Assembly (NCBI GenBank): GCA_038237055.1
Contig: JBBRZD010000037.1
Span: 1-15,182 of the forward strand
Length of the DNA stretch: 15,182 nt
Reading direction: 5' to 3'
Source: Dokdonella_A sp038237055
Lineage (GTDB): Bacteria; Pseudomonadota; Gammaproteobacteria; Xanthomonadales; Rhodanobacteraceae
The notes beneath the pieces were generated by a model that saw nothing but the letters and a program-made list of their open reading frames with translations, had not been told where the DNA came from and did no database searches. Below, in pieces: positions 14,769 through 15,182 of this stretch; the stretch's first letter is position 1, and each line of letters starts with the position of its first letter. Made by a program: the position numbers and the translations under genes.

Positions 14769-15182
14769 ATGAGCCTTATGGCTACGGGCGTCAGCGAAGA
14801 ACGCGATCGCCACTGGATGACCCGGGCGCTCGAACTGGCGCGCGAGTCCGAGCGCGACGGCGAAGTCCCTGTCGGAGCCGTCATCGTGCTGGATGAGGAG
14901 ATGATCGGCGAGGGCCGCAACCGCATGATCGGCGCCAACGATCCCAGCGCGCATGCCGAGATCGATGCCCTGCGCGACGCCGGTCGCCGCGTCGGCAATT
15001 ACCGTTTTCCGGGTGCGAGCCTTTACGTGACCCTGGAGCCATGCGTCATGTGCGCGGGCGCAATGATCCACGCACGCATCGGCCGCGTCGTCTTCGCAAC
15101 GACCGACCCCAAGACCGGCGCAGCTGGCAGCGCGTTTGATCTTCTGCAGCATGAACGCCACAACCATCGTCTGGACGTACAG
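14769..15182 (+). CDS. tadA: tRNA-specific adenosine deaminase TadA (3'-truncated by window edge)
   Basis: TadA deaminates A34 to inosine in the anticodon of tRNA-Arg(ACG). The first 138 codons are present and the frame is still open at the last base. The zinc and catalytic site is intact: HAE with His62 and proton-shuttle Glu64, and PCVMC with Cys92 and Cys95. The preceding VPVGAVIV-type strand and the LYVTLEPCVMCAGAMIHARI segment are typical. The gene begins at ATG 14769, with GGAA about 8 nt upstream; a second ATG at 14778 is possible. It follows guaA by 31 nt, an arrangement consistent with shared transcription. Other cytidine/deoxycytidylate deaminases share the zinc motif, but the spacing and sequence fit TadA best. 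Confidence 0.95.
   Translation, partial: MSLMATGVSEERDRHWMTRALELARESERDGEVPVGAVIVLDEEMIGEGRNRMIGANDPSAHAEIDALRDAGRRVGNYRFPGASLYVTLEPCVMCAGAMIHARIGRVVFATTDPKTGAAGSAFDLLQHERHNHRLDVQ

Overview
The window is about 15.2 kb of GC-rich (roughly 60% by eye), densely coded chromosome. The best overall fit is a gammaproteobacterium near the Xanthomonadales. This rests on protein resemblance, on the bamB-der and guaB-guaA-tadA gene orders, and on a MoeB with an N-terminal rhodanese domain. It is an inference; there is no rRNA or other taxonomic marker here. I found no rRNA, tRNA, CRISPR array, transposase or integrase. Almost all genes lie on the plus strand, the exception being a small DUF1244 gene.

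Layout. (1) Positions 1-2190: the C-terminal part of bamB (outer-membrane assembly), two tandem hairpins, then der (ribosome assembly GTPase). (2) 2245-5231: a tight molybdenum-cofactor block, mobA-moeA-moeB, with a 23-nt overlap and then a 4-nt gap. (3) 5269-6596: a hairpin, the minus-strand DUF1244 gene, and folD behind a good sigma70-type promoter; a long inverted repeat overlaps the folD stop. (4) 6626-11121: a TPR-associated TRAP transporter (TatT lipoprotein, DctP, DctQ, DctM), with truC 8 nt behind it. A nested palindromic repeat of about 98 bp forms the 3' end of truC. (5) 11281-15182: the GMP branch, guaB and guaA, flanking a small 2OG-Fe(II)-oxygenase-like gene broken by a frameshift, then tadA running off the end.

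How the genes work together. MobA, MoeA and the rhodanese-MoeB fusion supply late molybdenum-cofactor steps. GuaB and GuaA convert IMP to XMP to GMP. FolD feeds one-carbon units to purine and formyl-Met synthesis. TatT-DctPQM is a secondary uptake system whose binding protein has Trp where typical DctP proteins have the carboxylate-binding Arg, so its substrate is probably not a simple C4-dicarboxylate.

Points most worth a second look: an AT-rich, rare-codon patch at the 3' end of guaA (a known integration hotspot, so a possible att scar); the frameshifted oxygenase-like gene; the REPIN/MITE-like repeat supplying the stop codon of truC; the apparently leaderless guaB; the Arg-to-Trp change in DctP; and a terminator-like hairpin just upstream of der. 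I see no wholly new multi-gene system. Most of the window is conserved housekeeping DNA.
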